From: Diacronema lutheri
Lineage: Eukaryota > Haptophyta > Pavlovophyceae > Pavlovales > Pavlovaceae
Assembly (NCBI GenBank): GCA_019448385.1
Contig: JAGTXO010000011.1
Span: forward strand, 958,001 to 1,022,000
Reading direction: 5' to 3'
DNA length: 64,000 nucleotides
Shown here: positions 62,286 through 64,000 of the stretch, one piece after another
How positions within the stretch are numbered: the stretch's first letter is position 1
Layout of the letters: every line of letters starts with the position of its first letter
Notes under the pieces: generated by a model
Databases searched by the model: none
The model's input: only the letters and a program-made list of their open reading frames with translations
What the model was told of the DNA's origin: nothing
Made by a program: the position numbers and the translations under genes

Positions 62286-64000
62286 TTGTGGAAAAAGACG
62301 TGCCAAGTTTCTGGAAGCCTGGCTCACGCGCGCCGTGATCCTGCCCCTCGTGCTCGGCGTCTCGCACGCGGCGACCAGCGGTCCGGTAAGCTTCGGCGGC
62401 AATTCGTGGTACCTTGCGCCTGTCCAAACTACTTGCACCCAAGCGTGCACAGGGCTAGGCTTGGAGTGCGACGGTGATGTCCTTCTCAACCATGGGATGG
62501 AGGCTCTGAATCAAGCTGCGTTCGAGGCCTTCGTTGACGACTTCACCGACGTTCCCTCATCGTACTGCTCTACCACTTTCGACCAGTCGGCGGGCGGCGG
62601 ATTCGGCCTGTCACACTTACCCCTCATCACCGCGCAAGGCCCACAAGCCAACCAATGTTACACGGGGCAAACCTCAGCGACGACGGCTGGGTCGGCCTGT
62701 GATGCAGCATCAACTAACATTGACCGGCGGCTCTGCCCGTGCCTGACTCCGCCGGCACCACCGCCATCGCCCCCTCCGAGCCCAACGCCACCGCCGCTGC
62801 CGCCGCCGCCGTCACCCCCTCCGAGCCCGCCGCCCTCGCCCTTGCCGCCGCCGTCTCCCCCTCCGAGCCCGCCGCCCCCGCCCTCGCCGCCGCCGTCGCC
62901 CCCTCCGAGCCTGCCGCCGCCGCCGTCGCCGCCGCCGTCGCCGCCGCCGTCGCCCCCTCCGAGCCCGCCGCCCCCTCCGTCGCCGCCGCCGTCGCCCCCT
63001 CCGAGCCCACCGCCGCCGTCGCCGCCGCCGTCGCCCCCTCCGAGCCCGCCGCCCCCGCCGTCGCCGCCACCTTCGCCCCCTCCGAGCCCGCCGCCCCCGC
63101 CTTCGCCGCCGCCGTCACCCCCTCCGAGCCCGCCGCCCCAGCCGTCGCCGCCGCCGTCGCCCCCTCCGAGCCCGCCGCCCCCGCCGTCGCCGCCACCGTC
63201 GCCCCCTCCGAGCCCGCCGCCCCCGCCGTCGCCGCCGCCGTCGCCCCCTCCGAGCCCGCCGCCCCCTCCGTCGCCGCCGCCGTCGCCCCCTCCGAGCCCA
63301 CCGCCGCCGTCGCCGCCGCCGTCGCCCCCTCCGAGCCCGCCACCCCCACCGTCGCCGCCACCTTCGCCCCCTCCGAGCCCGCCGCCCCCGCCTTCGCCGC
63401 CGCCGTCGCCCCCTCCGAGCCCGCCGCCGCCGCCCTCTCCGCCGCCGTCGCCCCCTCCGAGCCCGCCGCCGCCGCCGTCGCCGCCGCCGTCGCCCCCTCC
63501 GAGCCCGCCGCCGCCGCCGTCGCCGCCGCCGTCGCCCCCTCCGAGCCCGCCGCCGCCGCCGTCGCCGCCGCCGTCGCCCCCTCCGAGCCCGCCACCCCCG
63601 CCGTCGCCGCCGCCGTCGCCCCCTCCGAGCCCACCGCCGCCGCCGTCGCCGCCACCGTCGCCTCCTCCGAGCCCGCCGCCGCCGCCGTCGCCGCCGCCGC
63701 CGTCGCCCCCTCCGAGCCCGCCCCCACCGTCGCCGCCGCCTTCGCCCCCTCCGAGCCCCCCGCCGCCGCCGTCGCCGCCGCCGACGCCCCCTCCGAGCCC
63801 CCCGCCTCCCTTTCCGCCGCCAAGTCCGCCGCCCAGCCCCAACCCGCCGCCCTACCCGCCGCTGTCGAGCGAGCTGCCCCCTGTCAAGGCGCTGGTGAGC
63901 GTGACGGTCGACCAGTCAATCGAGGACGTGCAGCAGCTCCTCGCAAACATGACCGCCGCCTTCGCGCGCGGCATGCAAGTCCCCATAAGATACGTCGAAG
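62269..64000 (+). CDS. SPPP-repeat (hydroxyproline-rich type) extracellular protein, partial
   Basis: Open frame from after a TAG at 62266-62268 to the window end; it continues beyond. No ATG is in frame near the beginning, so a 5' exon is missing from my model or a non-ATG start is used. The first part has a signal-like AVILPLVLGVSHA, then a Cys-containing domain (YLAPVQTTCTQACTGLGLEC, SSYCSTTFDQSAGGG, then RRLCPCLTPP). A stretch of about 1 kb then encodes Pro/Ser repeats, and after it an ordered domain begins (VKALVSVTVDQSIEDVQQLL). Such SPPP linkers are hydroxylated and glycosylated in algal wall or scale proteins (pherophorin-like layout). The function of the domains is unknown. Confidence 0.65.
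62757..63840 (+). repeat. Tandem Pro/Ser repeat, mostly 42-bp units
   Basis: About 25 imperfect units of 42 bp encoding PPPSPPPPPSPPPS-like peptides, some shortened by one or two codons. Variation is mainly synonymous third-base change, so selection on the protein is likely. The opposite strand is also open (Gly-rich) but is a shadow. Confidence 0.9.

Noticed and set aside
62714-63842. Gly-rich open frames on the minus strand (GGGLGGGDGGG type)
   Set aside because: Exact shadow of the plus-strand Pro/Ser repeat; the plus strand has an ordered domain on both sides of the repeat.
1-64000. CRISPR arrays, bacterial operons, Shine-Dalgarno sites and terminators
   Set aside because: The window is spliced eukaryotic nuclear DNA; tandem repeats present have no spacer structure.

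Overview
The window is nuclear DNA of a eukaryotic alga with a secondary plastid, most likely a haptophyte; this is inferred, not proven. The DNA is extremely GC-rich. Its genes carry short spliceosomal introns (79 to 808 bp) with mostly GTGCG-type donors and a high share of GC-AG introns. A plastid ribosomal protein L11 is nuclear-encoded behind a signal peptide-like leader, as expected where plastids sit inside extra membranes. Other proteins (CNOT1, kinesin-3, formin, myotubularin, CLPTM1, LSG1, TRM10, GLRX3) are typical eukaryotic housekeeping or cytoskeletal proteins. I rebuilt gene models by hand from frame, splice sites and conserved protein motifs.

Layout: 0-16 kb holds a WW-domain membrane protein, a FIST-LON protein, an alpha/beta hydrolase, a small PAN-like secreted or membrane protein, an unknown protein with a striking inverted repeat over its start codon, a canopy-like ER protein, and a kinesin-3 ending in a CaaX box. 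16-28 kb holds a very long low-complexity protein resembling AF4/FMR2 elongation scaffolds at its C-terminus, then TRM10, CLPTM1, an unknown protein and GLRX3. 28-42 kb holds a coiled-coil protein with a possible plastid leader, a low-complexity protein, LSG1, a myotubularin, a 54-residue membrane protein and plastid L11. 41.7-52.0 kb is one gene, CNOT1, with seven exons and a 31-copy minisatellite in its last intron. 52-57 kb holds a DUF1499 lumenal protein and a formin.

57.2-61.8 kb is a mobile-element island and the most unusual part. It contains the N-terminal DNA-binding half of a Tc1/mariner (IS630-like) transposase with an in-frame stop, a broken ORF on the other strand, and a Fanzor nuclease (eukaryotic relative of TnpB) with all three RuvC acidic residues visible. 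A chromodomain exon lies just upstream and joins the Fanzor in frame through a plausible GC-AG intron, suggesting a chromatin-reading Fanzor. One in-frame TAG and an A-rich hairpin segment raise the question whether this copy is still active. The window ends inside a hydroxyproline-rich-type (SPPP-repeat) extracellular protein.

Recurrent themes are head-to-head gene pairs with start codons only 11 to 67 bp apart, long homopolymeric G/C tracts in introns and intergenic spaces, and GC-AG introns in at least five host genes.
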